This document shows, piece after piece, positions 6,317-14,802 of a stretch of DNA of 32,816 bases (within the stretch, counting starts at the first letter, position 1; every line of letters starts with the position of its first letter). The translations under genes were made by a program, and so were the position numbers. Source of the DNA: a virus; IMG/VR virus record IMGVR_UViG_3300028844_001200, positions 1 through 32,816 of that record; one strand, 5' to 3'. Below the pieces are notes generated by a model. That model ran no database searches and was not told where the DNA came from. It saw only the letters and a program-made list of their open reading frames with translations.

Positions 6317-7857
6317 TGAAGGTCGATAAGAACTCAATACGGCAGTCAGCAGAGGATGACCTGCTTCAATTCATTAGGCTCGTTGCCCCTCACAGGGTAC
6401 TAGGAGCTTGTCACAAGGAGCTGATAAAGTGGTGGACCCGTTCTGATTCTAAAGAGAACCAGATGTGTCTCCTCCCAAGGGACCACCAGAAGTCAGCTAT
6501 GGTCGCGTACCGGGTCGCGTGGGAAATAACCCGGAACCCAGCAGTAACCATTCTCTACATATCCTCTACGTCGGGACTAGCAGAGAAGCAGTTGAAGTTC
6601 ATTAAGGACATCCTAGCTTCTGGCGTTTATCGCCGCTACTGGCCTGACATGATCCACCCGGACGAAGGCAAGCGTACCAAGTGGACAGAGAAAGAGATCA
6701 TGGTTGACCACCCTAAGCGAACAGCTGAGGGAGTCCGTGACGCAACAGTCGTGGCTGCTGGTCTTACAACCCAGATCACCGGGCTGCACTGTAACATAGC
6801 AGTACTGGATGACGTAGTAGTAAAAGAGAATGCGTTCACAGCAGAAGGCAGAACTAAGGTTCAGAACCAATACAGTTTGCTCTCATCTATTGAAACAACA
6901 GATGCAAGGGAGTGGATCGTCGGAACCCGTTATCACCCAAAGGATCTATACGGAACTCTGCTCACTATTGCAGAAGATGTATACTCCAAAGACGGTGAGA
7001 TCATTGACAGTTCGCTTGTCTACGAGGTGTTTGAAAGAGAGGTAGAGGATCTAGGTGATGGCACAGGTAACTTCCTTTGGCCTAGACAGCAACAAGGTAA
7101 CGGTGCGTGGTTTGGTTTCAACCCTCAGATACTAGCTAGGAAGAGAGCCAAGTACTTAGACAAGACACAGTTCTATGCACAGTACTACAACAATCCGAAT
7201 GACCCCGGCAACGAGGCTATACCATCTGACTTGTTCCAACACTACAACCCTGAGTTCTTAAAGAAGCTAGAGGGTAAGTGGCACTACAACGGCAGACCGT
7301 TAAACGTCTTTGCTGCTATCGACTTCGCCTTCTCGTTACGGGATAGTGCTGACTACACAGCGATGGTAGTGATAGGGGTAGACTGGGACGGTAACATTTA
7401 CATCCTAGACATACAACGTAAGAAGACTAACAAAACACAAGAGTACTACAACATGGTCTACAACGGACACTTGAAGTGGGGCTTTAGGAAGATACGAGCA
7501 GAGGTAACAGCAGCTCAAGAAGTTATAGCTGAGAGGATCAAGGATGACATTAGGTCAGACGGACTCGCTCTTAGCGTAGACAAGTTCAGACCTGTTAGAA
7601 CTATGGGTTCAAAGGAAGAGAGGATACAGAATACATTGCTGCCTTACTACGACAACAACTCAGTGTGGCACTTTGAAGGGGGTCTCTGTGAGACTCTTGA
7701 ACAAGAACTGATTCAACACAATCCACCTAACGACGATATTAAGGATGCACTACACGCAGCTGTAGGTATAATGAGAGTCCCTATGAAGACACACACACAA
7801 AGACAAAGATCAAACATAGTATATTCTAGCAGATTCGGTGGGGTTGCCGCAGGATGA
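6316..7857 (+). CDS. terL: Terminase large subunit
   Basis: The 513-residue product is the packaging motor ATPase and headful or end-cutting nuclease. The N-terminal ATPase shows a deviant Walker A, LLPRDHQKS (52-60), and a Walker B, IAVLDD (161-166). The C-terminal RNase H-like nuclease shows AAIDFAFS with Asp336, an acidic residue in the RAEV strand (Glu396) and a late acidic site in DDIKDALHAA (Asp477). The length is normal for podovirus large terminases. The ATG overlaps the preceding TAA by one base and the stop overlaps the portal start by 4 bases, so it is translated as part of the packaging group. Confident assignment. Confidence 0.95.
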   Translation: MKVDKNSIRQSAEDDLLQFIRLVAPHRVLGACHKELIKWWTRSDSKENQMCLLPRDHQKSAMVAYRVAWEITRNPAVTILYISSTSGLAEKQLKFIKDILASGVYRRYWPDMIHPDEGKRTKWTEKEIMVDHPKRTAEGVRDATVVAAGLTTQITGLHCNIAVLDDVVVKENAFTAEGRTKVQNQYSLLSSIETTDAREWIVGTRYHPKDLYGTLLTIAEDVYSKDGEIIDSSLVYEVFEREVEDLGDGTGNFLWPRQQQGNGAWFGFNPQILARKRAKYLDKTQFYAQYYNNPNDPGNEAIPSDLFQHYNPEFLKKLEGKWHYNGRPLNVFAAIDFAFSLRDSADYTAMVVIGVDWDGNIYILDIQRKKTNKTQEYYNMVYNGHLKWGFRKIRAEVTAAQEVIAERIKDDIRSDGLALSVDKFRPVRTMGSKEERIQNTLLPYYDNNSVWHFEGGLCETLEQELIQHNPPNDDIKDALHAAVGIMRVPMKTHTQRQRSNIVYSSRFGGVAAG

Positions 7858-9653
7858 GTAGACCAACTAAGAACGTCCAAGAGATTAACGGTATCCTTAA
7901 GCCAGATGACATGGCTTCATTCGTATCTAATAAGTACGTGGCTTGGAGAGGTGAATGCGTCAAGTGGCTAGAGCAATCTAAAGAGCTGCGCAACTACTTG
8001 TTCCAGACTAGCACAGAAGACACCACAAACAAGAAGCTGCCGTGGAAGAACAATACGTCAGTACCTAAGCTGTCTCAACTAAGAGACAACCTACACGCTA
8101 ACTACTTTGCTGCTTTGTTCCCTAACGACAACTGGTTCAAGTGGGAAGCTGCCACGCAAGACGCAGCTGACAGGGAAACAGCTAGGTTGATTGAGTCATA
8201 CATGATCCAGAAGATCAGGGAGTCTGGCTTCAAAAAGGCTGTGAGTAAAGCACTCTACGACTACATAGACTATGGTAACTCTTTTGCTGAAGTAACGCAT
8301 GAGACCAGTGTACACGTAGGGGGTGACGGACAGTCCACCCTAGTCTATAGTGGACCACGGTTGAACAGGATTAGCCCATACGACATCTACTTCGATTTGA
8401 CAGCGTCCTCGTTTCAAAACGCTGGTAAGATAACTAGACGTATAGTCTCACTAGGCTCGTTGAAGGAGTCCTTTGACAGTGACCCACGTGCCTTTGAGTG
8501 GGTGCCAGCAGCCATAGCAGACAGCTTGAAAACCAGACAGACCTTGACTGCCTACGGTGACGCAGACATAGACAAGAGCGAAGGGTTTCAGATTGATGGC
8601 TTTGGTGCAGCATCTTCATACTACTCCACAGACATGGTAGAACTCCTAGAGTACGAAGGCGATCTCTTCGACATGGAAACAGGTGAGGTCATGTCCGGTC
8701 ACAGAGTGATTGTTATGGACAGACGCAAGGTTGTGTATTCTGGTCCGTACGACTCTTGGCTAGGTACTTCTAATAAGGAGCACGTAAGCTGGAGACCACG
8801 ACCTGACAACCTGATGGGCATGGGTCCACTAGATAACTTGGTTGGTATGCAGTACAGGCTAGACCACCTAGAGAATCTAAAGGCTGATGTATTCGACCAG
8901 ATAGGACACCCAATGACACTCATCAAGGGGATGGTAGAAGACTTTGAATGGGAGCCGGGTGGACGGATCTACATGGACCTAGACGCAGACGTACAGGTCA
9001 TGCGACCAGATGCTACAGCGTTGAACGCTGACTTCCAGATGGACAGGTTGATGCAGAACATGGAGGAGCTGGCAGGTGCCCCTAGACAAGCGATGGGTAT
9101 ACGCACCCCCGGTGAGAAGACAGCCTTTGAAGTACAAGCACTAGAGAATGCAGCTGGTAGAATCTTCCAACAGAAGATACAGAAGTTTGAGGAGGAGTTC
9201 GTAGAACCCCTGCTTAACCAGTTCCTAGAAGTAGCTAGACGTAACATAGGTGCAGCAGAGATGGTCAAAGTACTTAACGATGACTTTGCTATACAAGAGT
9301 TCCTATCTATTACACCTGACACTCTCAACCAACGAGGCAAGCTCTACCCACTAGGTGCTAGACACTTTGCCCAACAAGCCCAGATAGTACAGAACCTCTT
9401 AGGATTTGTTAACTCAGCAGCTTACCAAGACCCCGCTGTGCAAGCACATGTCAGCGGTAAGAAGATAGCTGAACTTATGGAGGAGATGTTAGGCTTAGGC
9501 AAGTTTGACCTTGTCCAAGATAACATACGCGTAGCTGAGTCTCAAGAGACACAAGGCATAGCTGCCCAAGCACAAGAGAACGTAGCAGGACAGATAGCAG
9601 ACAGACAAGCTATTGATGACGCAGAAGAACAAGACGAGCAAGGGTTACTCTAG
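7854..9653 (+). CDS. Portal protein (head-tail connector)
   Basis: The 599-residue product follows the large terminase and precedes the scaffold. Its sequence has features of T7/podovirus head-to-tail connectors: an N-terminal region with WLEQSKELRNYLFQ and PKLSQLRDNLHANYF (about 40-90), a YIDYGNSFAEV segment (about 140-150), a central wing, and a C-terminal segment with LAGAPRQAMGIRTPGEKTAFEV (about 410-430) followed by long helices and an acidic tail. Twelve copies normally form the ring through which DNA is packaged and ejected. The start is an ATG overlapping the terminase stop by 4 bases. No anomaly is visible. Confidence 0.9.
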   Translation: MSRPTKNVQEINGILKPDDMASFVSNKYVAWRGECVKWLEQSKELRNYLFQTSTEDTTNKKLPWKNNTSVPKLSQLRDNLHANYFAALFPNDNWFKWEAATQDAADRETARLIESYMIQKIRESGFKKAVSKALYDYIDYGNSFAEVTHETSVHVGGDGQSTLVYSGPRLNRISPYDIYFDLTASSFQNAGKITRRIVSLGSLKESFDSDPRAFEWVPAAIADSLKTRQTLTAYGDADIDKSEGFQIDGFGAASSYYSTDMVELLEYEGDLFDMETGEVMSGHRVIVMDRRKVVYSGPYDSWLGTSNKEHVSWRPRPDNLMGMGPLDNLVGMQYRLDHLENLKADVFDQIGHPMTLIKGMVEDFEWEPGGRIYMDLDADVQVMRPDATALNADFQMDRLMQNMEELAGAPRQAMGIRTPGEKTAFEVQALENAAGRIFQQKIQKFEEEFVEPLLNQFLEVARRNIGAAEMVKVLNDDFAIQEFLSITPDTLNQRGKLYPLGARHFAQQAQIVQNLLGFVNSAAYQDPAVQAHVSGKKIAELMEEMLGLGKFDLVQDNIRVAESQETQGIAAQAQENVAGQIADRQAIDDAEEQDEQGLL

Positions 9654-10426
9654 TGGCACATACTCCAATGTCCCCAAACCTGCAACCGCTGAACGACCCA
9701 GCGTTGACAATACCAATGGGAGTCTTTGGTAGACTGTCAAGCATCAACAAGTTTGGTGCTCTTGACCCAATCCCTGTTGACACACCGACTGACGTATGGG
9801 ATGGTGGCGGTTTATACCCATTTCCTACCTCGGCTGTTATAACGAATGTGAGCCAGACAGCTGACCAAGTTGCTAACCGTGGGGCTTTAATAGAAGTACA
9901 AGGGCTTGATGCAGACTGGAACCAAGTAATACAGACAGTAGCACTAGACGCTGCTGATACCACTACAGCAGTAGCTTTAGGTACACCACTACTCAGGTGC
10001 TTCAGGATGATCTTGAAGGGTGACACACCCTGTGACAGCACCATACGAGCACACAACGCAGCTGAGTCAGTAGACTACGCAATCATCTCTGTTGGTGCAA
10101 ACCAAACACTAATGGCTGTCTATACTGTCCCAGCCAACAAGACAGCATTCATGACTTCCTACTTTGTATCTAACATAGACACAGCAACACGGACACCGAA
10201 GTCCACAGAGATACTTTTACAAGCCATAACCAATACAGATTCCTCGATAAGAACTGTCAAGCATGCTAATGCCATACCCGAAGCTGGACCACCACTTCAA
10301 CACTTCTTTAACCCGTACTACAGGTTCCAAGAGAAGACAGACATTGTAATTAACGTGGAGTGTGCTTTCGCAGATGGGCACGTACACGCAGGGTTTGATA
10401 TTATACTATGGGATTCACCTGAATAA
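9653..10426 (+). CDS. Unknown probable virion protein
   Basis: The 257-residue product has no motif I can name. It is beta-rich (many Val/Thr strands), with no signal peptide, membrane segment or catalytic pattern; the end (HVHAGFDIILWDSPE) reads like a compact sandwich domain. I chose GTG at 9653, whose G overlaps the portal TAG, because AAGGG at 9640-9644 is well spaced for it. An ATG at 9668 would shorten the protein by five residues. Its position between portal and scaffold suggests a head or connector-associated structural protein. Confidence 0.75.
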   Translation: MAHTPMSPNLQPLNDPALTIPMGVFGRLSSINKFGALDPIPVDTPTDVWDGGGLYPFPTSAVITNVSQTADQVANRGALIEVQGLDADWNQVIQTVALDAADTTTAVALGTPLLRCFRMILKGDTPCDSTIRAHNAAESVDYAIISVGANQTLMAVYTVPANKTAFMTSYFVSNIDTATRTPKSTEILLQAITNTDSSIRTVKHANAIPEAGPPLQHFFNPYYRFQEKTDIVINVECAFADGHVHAGFDIILWDSPE

Positions 10427-10680
10427 TGGACAGTAGATGGTTCAAAGAAGATAGAGAGAAGTACAAAGGCGAAGAGTTAAAAGAGCAGATGGAGCAGTCT
10501 AAGACTGCACTAAAAAACTCTACTCTTTTCAGTCGTCGTCTTGTATCTATACTAGAGGAAGAGATGGAGCAGACCTATCGCTCCGACGAAGACTTTAGTA
10601 AACTAGATTGGCACACAGAAGCAATAGCTAATGCAGCCACTCGTAAAACTATAAGACGCATAATTAAATTACTACCATAA
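10426..10680 (+). CDS. Small unknown charged protein
   Basis: The 84-residue product is strongly charged and predicted helical (Lys/Glu-rich in residues 5-30, basic C-terminus with RKTIRRIIKLLP). It has no recognisable domain. The ATG overlaps the previous TAA (TAATG), and the scaffold gene follows after 11 bases with its own ribosome binding site. A small head-assembly helper is possible because of location, but nothing in the sequence proves it. Confidence 0.65.
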   Translation: MDSRWFKEDREKYKGEELKEQMEQSKTALKNSTLFSRRLVSILEEEMEQTYRSDEDFSKLDWHTEAIANAATRKTIRRIIKLLP

Positions 10681-10691
10681 AGGACAGACCA

Positions 10692-11312
10692 ATGTCGGAT
10701 GAGAAACAGAACGAAGATGTATTTGCCCAGACAACGGGCGTAGAAGAGTCTGCTTTACAGCAGTTAGTTGGTGAAGGCAAGAAGTTCGCGACAATTGAAG
10801 ATCTTGCAAAGGGGAAGCTGGAAGCTGACTCTTTCAAGGAAGGTAACCAACCCATTTCTGAAGATGACCTGAGTAATATGGTGAAGTCCATAATGGATGG
10901 CGAACATGAGTCTCAGACAAAGGCACTCAATCGTAAGCAAGCTAACCAAGCCGTACTAGATAAGGTTAACGGGGATGTGGAAGCAGCCCGTACCTATGTA
11001 GCAGAGCGAGCCAAGCAACTCAACATTAGTGTTGAGAAGCTACAAACTCTGAGTGAGGAAAGCCCAACTGCATTTCAAACATTAATGGAAGTGAACCAAA
11101 GTACCGGAACACAGAGTATCTCAGCGATCTCTGGAGTACAGGTAGGATCAGTGCAATCACACCAAGAGACAGTAATCGACGGTCACAAGACCAAAGCTTA
11201 CTACGACAACCTCAAGAAAGAGATGGGGTCTTCACTCTACTGGAACGATTCAAAGATCCAAGGCCAGTACTACAAAGATGCTGTGGCACTAGGTGACCGA
11301 TTTAATAACTAA
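10692..11312 (+). CDS. Scaffolding protein
   Basis: The 206-residue product lies directly upstream of the major capsid gene. It is acidic at the N-terminus, highly helical with low hydrophobicity in the middle, and ends in a mixed-charge region (YYDNLKKEMGSSLYWNDSKIQ and on), the usual character of podovirus scaffolding proteins. These form a transient internal core that guides capsid assembly and leave before DNA packaging. The start ATG is preceded by AAAGGA (10678-10683). Identification rests on position, size and composition rather than a catalytic motif. Confidence 0.8.
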   Translation: MSDEKQNEDVFAQTTGVEESALQQLVGEGKKFATIEDLAKGKLEADSFKEGNQPISEDDLSNMVKSIMDGEHESQTKALNRKQANQAVLDKVNGDVEAARTYVAERAKQLNISVEKLQTLSEESPTAFQTLMEVNQSTGTQSISAISGVQVGSVQSHQETVIDGHKTKAYYDNLKKEMGSSLYWNDSKIQGQYYKDAVALGDRFNN

Positions 11313-11338
11313 TCTCGTAATCAAAAGGAAAACACAAC

Positions 11339-12325
11339 ATGTCAATGAACACGACAAACAGTGCGCTTTTGACACGCTCAGAGATTTGGAGTACGCAACT
11401 CAAGGAAGTTCTCCAAGACAATCTCGAAGCTCAAGGCTGGGTAAACTGGCTCTCCGAGTTTCCTGATGGCGATCAATTCACGATCCCAAGTATTGGCGAA
11501 TCTACAATCCGTGACTATGCAGAAGATACCGATGTGGTATTTGATGCTCTGGACACTGGTGAGTTCACCTTCGCAATCACTGAGTACCTGTCTTCAGGCC
11601 ACTACATTACAGAAAAAGCACGGCAAGACTTGTTCTATGCCTCGCAGTTAGAATCTAAGTTTGTTCCGTCACAGGCTCGTGCTCTCGCAGAGAAGCTTGA
11701 AACGGACATCTTGGCTCTAGCAGCAGGTGGTGCATCTGGCGGCCAAACGGCTGCCGCAGTCAACGCTATCAACGGAGCAGACCATCGCTGGGTTGGTGTT
11801 GGCACGAACGAAACCTTTGCTGTAACTGATGCTGCTAAAGCACTCTTTGCTTTGAAGAAAGCTAACGTGCCTAGCTCTAATCTTATCGCTATCGTGGACC
11901 CGTCCGTAGAGTATGCAATTAATACTATTACGAACATCACGAACCTTAGTGATAACCCTCGTTGGGAAGGTATCATCGAAACTGGTATCGGATCGGATAT
12001 GCGCTTTATTAAGAACATCTTCGGTTTCGACTTCTACGTGTCGAACTACCTTACTGCTTCTGGTGCAACGCAAAACGGTGTTGAGTCAATTGACGCAGGA
12101 CCGGGAGCTTTGACGACTGCTGCTGGAGTATGCAACATCTTTATGTCTGCTGCTTCTGGCGACATCGTACCTTTCATGGGTGCAATGCGTCAAACGCCTA
12201 AAGTGGATGCTCAGTACAACATCAACAAGCAGCGTGAAGAGTATGTCACGACTGCACGATACGGTTTGAAAGTATACCGTCCTGAAAATCTCGTCGTTGT
12301 CTTAACTGACACCGACCAAGTATAG
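11339..12325 (+). CDS. Major capsid protein
   Basis: The 328-residue product sits after the scaffold and before the terminator, the place of T7 gene 10. Features consistent with an HK97-fold podovirus coat protein are the N-terminal arm (MNTTNSALLTRSEIWSTQL), the EYLSSGHYITEKARQDLFYAS segment (about 82-102), an alpha-helical stretch with ARALAEKLETDILALAAGG, a P-domain-like NIFGFDFYVSNYL and a C-terminal AMRQTPKVDAQYN...YGLKVYRPENLVVVL. It is preceded by AAAAGGAAAA. Codon use looks distinct from neighbours, with more CGT, GGT and GCT, as expected of the most highly expressed late gene; this was judged by eye. Confidence 0.92.
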   Translation: MSMNTTNSALLTRSEIWSTQLKEVLQDNLEAQGWVNWLSEFPDGDQFTIPSIGESTIRDYAEDTDVVFDALDTGEFTFAITEYLSSGHYITEKARQDLFYASQLESKFVPSQARALAEKLETDILALAAGGASGGQTAAAVNAINGADHRWVGVGTNETFAVTDAAKALFALKKANVPSSNLIAIVDPSVEYAINTITNITNLSDNPRWEGIIETGIGSDMRFIKNIFGFDFYVSNYLTASGATQNGVESIDAGPGALTTAAGVCNIFMSAASGDIVPFMGAMRQTPKVDAQYNINKQREEYVTTARYGLKVYRPENLVVVLTDTDQV

Positions 12326-12336
12326 GAGTATAGATT

Positions 12337-12927
12337 ATGTCTAGAGGAAATACTTGGACGAATAGTGACGGGCTAATTGTTGGCTTTGGAACACACTCCG
12401 AAGACAACGAAGTTGCAGCAGTACAAGGTGAGGGAGGTAAGCACATTCAAAAGATGCGTGTTACTTTGGCTAACCTTCTGGATGCAGCAACAGACGCTTC
12501 AATTGCACCGCAAGCGGCACAGATTCCTCGCGGAAGTATCATCACTGATGCTTACGTGCAGACAATCGTAGCTGCTGGCTCTGCTGGTAACGGAGCGACG
12601 TTAGACATTGGTACATGGGGTCGTGGCTCGTTAGCTACTCCTGTAGTTGATGACGCTAACGGTATAGCTGATGCCCTAACTGAAGCACGTATGAGTACAG
12701 TCGGTGAGATTATCTCTCTAAAGAGCGATGCTCTTGCTGGTGTTTTGATTGCGCAGCTTGATACTGGTGGAACGACTGTTGTCGGTACGCCTGTGGGTTC
12801 AGTCTCACTATCTGACTGTGTAGTCGCATGTTCTTACGACACCGAGGCTTTTACCTCCGGTATTGTTGAGATCACTGTTGAGTACCTGCCGCCCAGCTAT
12901 GCAGCCCTTGCTGCCGTAGCACTGTAG
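12337..12927 (+). CDS. Capsid-associated structural protein, unknown family
   Basis: The 196-residue product follows the major capsid gene by 11 bases and shares its optimised codon use, so it is probably made in large amounts. It is Ala/Thr/Val-rich and beta-patterned with no catalytic motif, signal peptide or membrane segment; the C-terminus is hydrophobic (AALAAVAL). Its position between the coat gene and the strong terminator suggests a head decoration or minor capsid protein. This is an inference from context; I do not recognise the family. Confidence 0.75.
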   Translation: MSRGNTWTNSDGLIVGFGTHSEDNEVAAVQGEGGKHIQKMRVTLANLLDAATDASIAPQAAQIPRGSIITDAYVQTIVAAGSAGNGATLDIGTWGRGSLATPVVDDANGIADALTEARMSTVGEIISLKSDALAGVLIAQLDTGGTTVVGTPVGSVSLSDCVVACSYDTEAFTSGIVEITVEYLPPSYAALAAVAL

Positions 12928-12935
12928 TAACCAGA

Positions 12936-12967
12936 GGAACCCCCACCTTCGGGTGGGGGAACCTTTT
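12936..12967 (+). terminator. Intrinsic terminator with UUCG tetraloop
   Basis: CCCCCACC (12940-12947) pairs with GGTGGGGG (12952-12959) around a TTCG loop. GG 12936-12937 can pair with CC 12962-12963 across an AA/AA internal loop, and TTTT follows at 12964-12967. It lies just after the capsid genes, the same place as the T7 T-phi terminator, and would reduce expression of downstream tail genes relative to capsid. Confidence 0.88.
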
Positions 12968-12982
12968 ACTAAGGAGTAAATA

Positions 12983-13222
12983 ATGGCAACATTAAAGAAA
13001 CACGCTTCGCAAATGGCTGACGCAGATGGTAGTCCATTGATAGGTCAACGACAGGCTGCTATTACAGCTGCCGTAGTTGCACACTCTATTACGGATACAG
13101 CTGCTGATTTGTCTGCCGCTAACGAATTGGAACTAGAAGGATTTTACAATGCTCTTGGGGTAGCTATCAACAGTATTATTACTGTGCTGGAAGCCCACGG
13201 ACTAGTAGAAACAAACGATTAA
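12983..13222 (+). CDS. Small unknown protein between two terminators
   Basis: The 79-residue product is Ala-rich and mostly helical (DTAADLSAANELELEGFYNALGVAINSIITVLEAHGLV) and has no motif I can name. It starts behind AAGGAG (12971-12976) and is flanked by intrinsic terminators on both sides, so it may be made at an intermediate level. A small virion or assembly protein is the default guess from location. Confidence 0.65.
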   Translation: MATLKKHASQMADADGSPLIGQRQAAITAAVVAHSITDTAADLSAANELELEGFYNALGVAINSIITVLEAHGLVETND

Positions 13223-13228
13223 CAGGGT

Positions 13229-13250
13229 GGGCTAGGATGTCTAGCCCTTT
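13229..13250 (+). terminator. Second intrinsic terminator
   Basis: GGGCTAG (13229-13235) pairs perfectly with CTAGCCC (13241-13247) around a GATGT loop, followed by TTT and then CCCTTT. It stands seven bases after the stop of the 79-residue protein and upstream of the HNH gene. The T-tract is short and broken, so termination may be partial. Confidence 0.75.
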
Positions 13251-13271
13251 CCCTTTACTAAAGGAAAACAA

Positions 13272-13622
13272 ATGGCAAAGCAGTGTAAGACTTGTAACGA
13301 AATAAAGTCCGCGAGCGACTACTATTCCCATAAGAACACAGTAGATCATCTACAGACAGAATGCAAGGAGTGTTATCGCTGGCGATCAATAAAGCGACTA
13401 TACGGAGTAACTCAGGCAGACTACGAAGAGATGCTAGCCCTACAGGGCGGGACATGCGCCATATGTGATAGGCATTCAGAGAGGTCTCTTCATGTAGACC
13501 ACTGCCATGAGACAGGTACAGTCCGTGGCTTACTATGCCATAAGTGTAACAATGCTCTAGGATTATTTGATGATGACACCACAATGATGACTAGAGCTAT
13601 AAGGTATTTAACATATGAGTAA
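13272..13622 (+). CDS. HNH endonuclease, endonuclease VII-like
   Basis: The 116-residue product has an N-terminal zinc-binding part with CKTC (5-8) and CKEC (31-34), then the recombination endonuclease VII type core: YGVTQADYEEML (44-55), CAIC (62-65), HVDHCHETG (74-82) and LLCHKCNNALGLFDDD (87-102). The HNH metal/catalytic residues around His77-His79 and Asn93/94 are present. Free-standing enzymes of this group act as phage homing endonucleases or resolvases. It interrupts the structural gene order, sits behind a duplicated terminator-leader unit, and overlaps the tail tube gene start by 8 bases. I favour a mobile homing endonuclease. A resolvase role is less likely because an endonuclease I-like resolvase is also encoded. 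Confidence 0.88.
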   Translation: MAKQCKTCNEIKSASDYYSHKNTVDHLQTECKECYRWRSIKRLYGVTQADYEEMLALQGGTCAICDRHSERSLHVDHCHETGTVRGLLCHKCNNALGLFDDDTTMMTRAIRYLTYE

Positions 13623-14373
13623 ACTAACACTTTTAGAAGTGGTTCAAGACCTCCTATCAGATGCTGACGGGGATGATGTCAACTCAATCACTGATACAGT
13701 TGAGTCAGACCAGTGCGCGCGGGTAGTGCGGGATTGCTTTGACCAAGTAGTTGACCTTCACGACTTTGAATACACTAAGACCCTAAAGCAACTAGACGCT
13801 ACCGATGGTACTACACCCAACGTAATGACTAGACCAGAAGGGTTCCACACTATTGAATGGATACGTTACGATAAGAAAGCTACTGCTGGTGGTGTACAGA
13901 AGTACGAACCAGTAACCTATATGCACGTTGATGCTTTCATTAACCACGTATCTAGTAGGTCTACATCAGACTCTACAGTGACTGCGGTCACACTAAGCAC
14001 TGGGCACATCATTCCTGTACGGAACGATGAAGCTCCTAGTTTCTACACTGTCATGGACGAAGGCTCTGACGAGCTTGTCTTTGATAGCTTTGACTCTGCA
14101 CTTGAGACTAACTTGCAGAAGTCTAAGGTACTGGCGTACGGCGTACAAAAGCCTACCCTAGTACTAGCTGATGCTTCTGTCATTAGCTTACCAAAGCACT
14201 TAGCCGTACTCGTTAAACGCGAGGCTCGTGCAATGTACTTCGATCTCTACAAGGACGGTATTACAGCAGAGATTGATCGAACGCGACGTAGGGCAGAGAC
14301 ACGTGCTCAACGCCAACGACGCATAATTAAAAATACTGATAATGATAATGGCCCGAACTACGGCCGGAAATAG
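13615..14373 (+). CDS. Tail tubular protein A (gp11-like adaptor)
   Basis: The 252-residue product begins LTLLEVVQDLLSDADGDDVNSI and has the DQCARVVRDCFDQVVDLHDFEYTK helix (about 30-54), followed by a beta domain with VMTRPEGFHTIEWIRYD and a late helix KHLAVLVKREARAMYFDLYKDG (about 193-214). These are hallmarks of T7 gp11/P22 gp4-type adaptors, which join portal to tail nozzle; the ending PNYGRK is also typical. The ATG lies within the end of the HNH gene. Confident by motif and by position before the nozzle protein. Confidence 0.85.
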   Translation: MSKLTLLEVVQDLLSDADGDDVNSITDTVESDQCARVVRDCFDQVVDLHDFEYTKTLKQLDATDGTTPNVMTRPEGFHTIEWIRYDKKATAGGVQKYEPVTYMHVDAFINHVSSRSTSDSTVTAVTLSTGHIIPVRNDEAPSFYTVMDEGSDELVFDSFDSALETNLQKSKVLAYGVQKPTLVLADASVISLPKHLAVLVKREARAMYFDLYKDGITAEIDRTRRRAETRAQRQRRIIKNTDNDNGPNYGRK

Positions 14374-14385
14374 GAGAGACAGACC

Positions 14386-14802
14386 ATGTCTGAGCAACCG
14401 TTTGACCTTAATCGTGAGAATAATATAGAAGCTTTAGTTGATGCACTAGGTAAAAAATGGGAAGTACATTCCAATAGACAGAGTGGCTTATGCCATGCCT
14501 CGTACAAAGACGCTAAAGAGAATGCAGTAATACCGAAAGAGTTTGCTGGTAAATGGACCAAGCCGAGTTTGTTGATAACCAAGATGAAAGGGTATGTACA
14601 AAAAACTTGGGATAATGCAGACAAGAGACAACAGAGGATTGAACGAGAAGCACTAGCAGAGGTGGAAGCTAAACTACAAGAGAAAGCTGACCTTGCTAAG
14701 AAAGAATTTCTCAAAGAAATGCTTCACAAAGAAGCTGAACTCAAAGCAGCCAAATCTAAACCTAAAGTAAAGGCAAAGAATGACGCAGGAAGCAAGAAAT
14801 AG
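14386..14802 (+). CDS. Unknown coiled-coil protein
   Basis: The 138-residue product has an N-terminal part (1-70) without a recognised motif and a long charged helix from about residue 75 onward (ADKRQQRIEREALAEVEAKLQ and on) that reads as a coiled coil, ending in a Lys/Ala-rich tail. A GGAGAG ribosome binding site precedes the start. The 3' end overlaps the tail tube B gene by 23 bases. A tail assembly or virion-associated role is suggested only by position between the two tail tube genes. Confidence 0.7.
   Translation: MSEQPFDLNRENNIEALVDALGKKWEVHSNRQSGLCHASYKDAKENAVIPKEFAGKWTKPSLLITKMKGYVQKTWDNADKRQQRIEREALAEVEAKLQEKADLAKKEFLKEMLHKEAELKAAKSKPKVKAKNDAGSKK

Noticed and set aside
13258-13584. 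108-codon minus-strand frame over the HNH gene
   Set aside because: Antisense shadow; the plus strand encodes a clear HNH motif set and has an SD.
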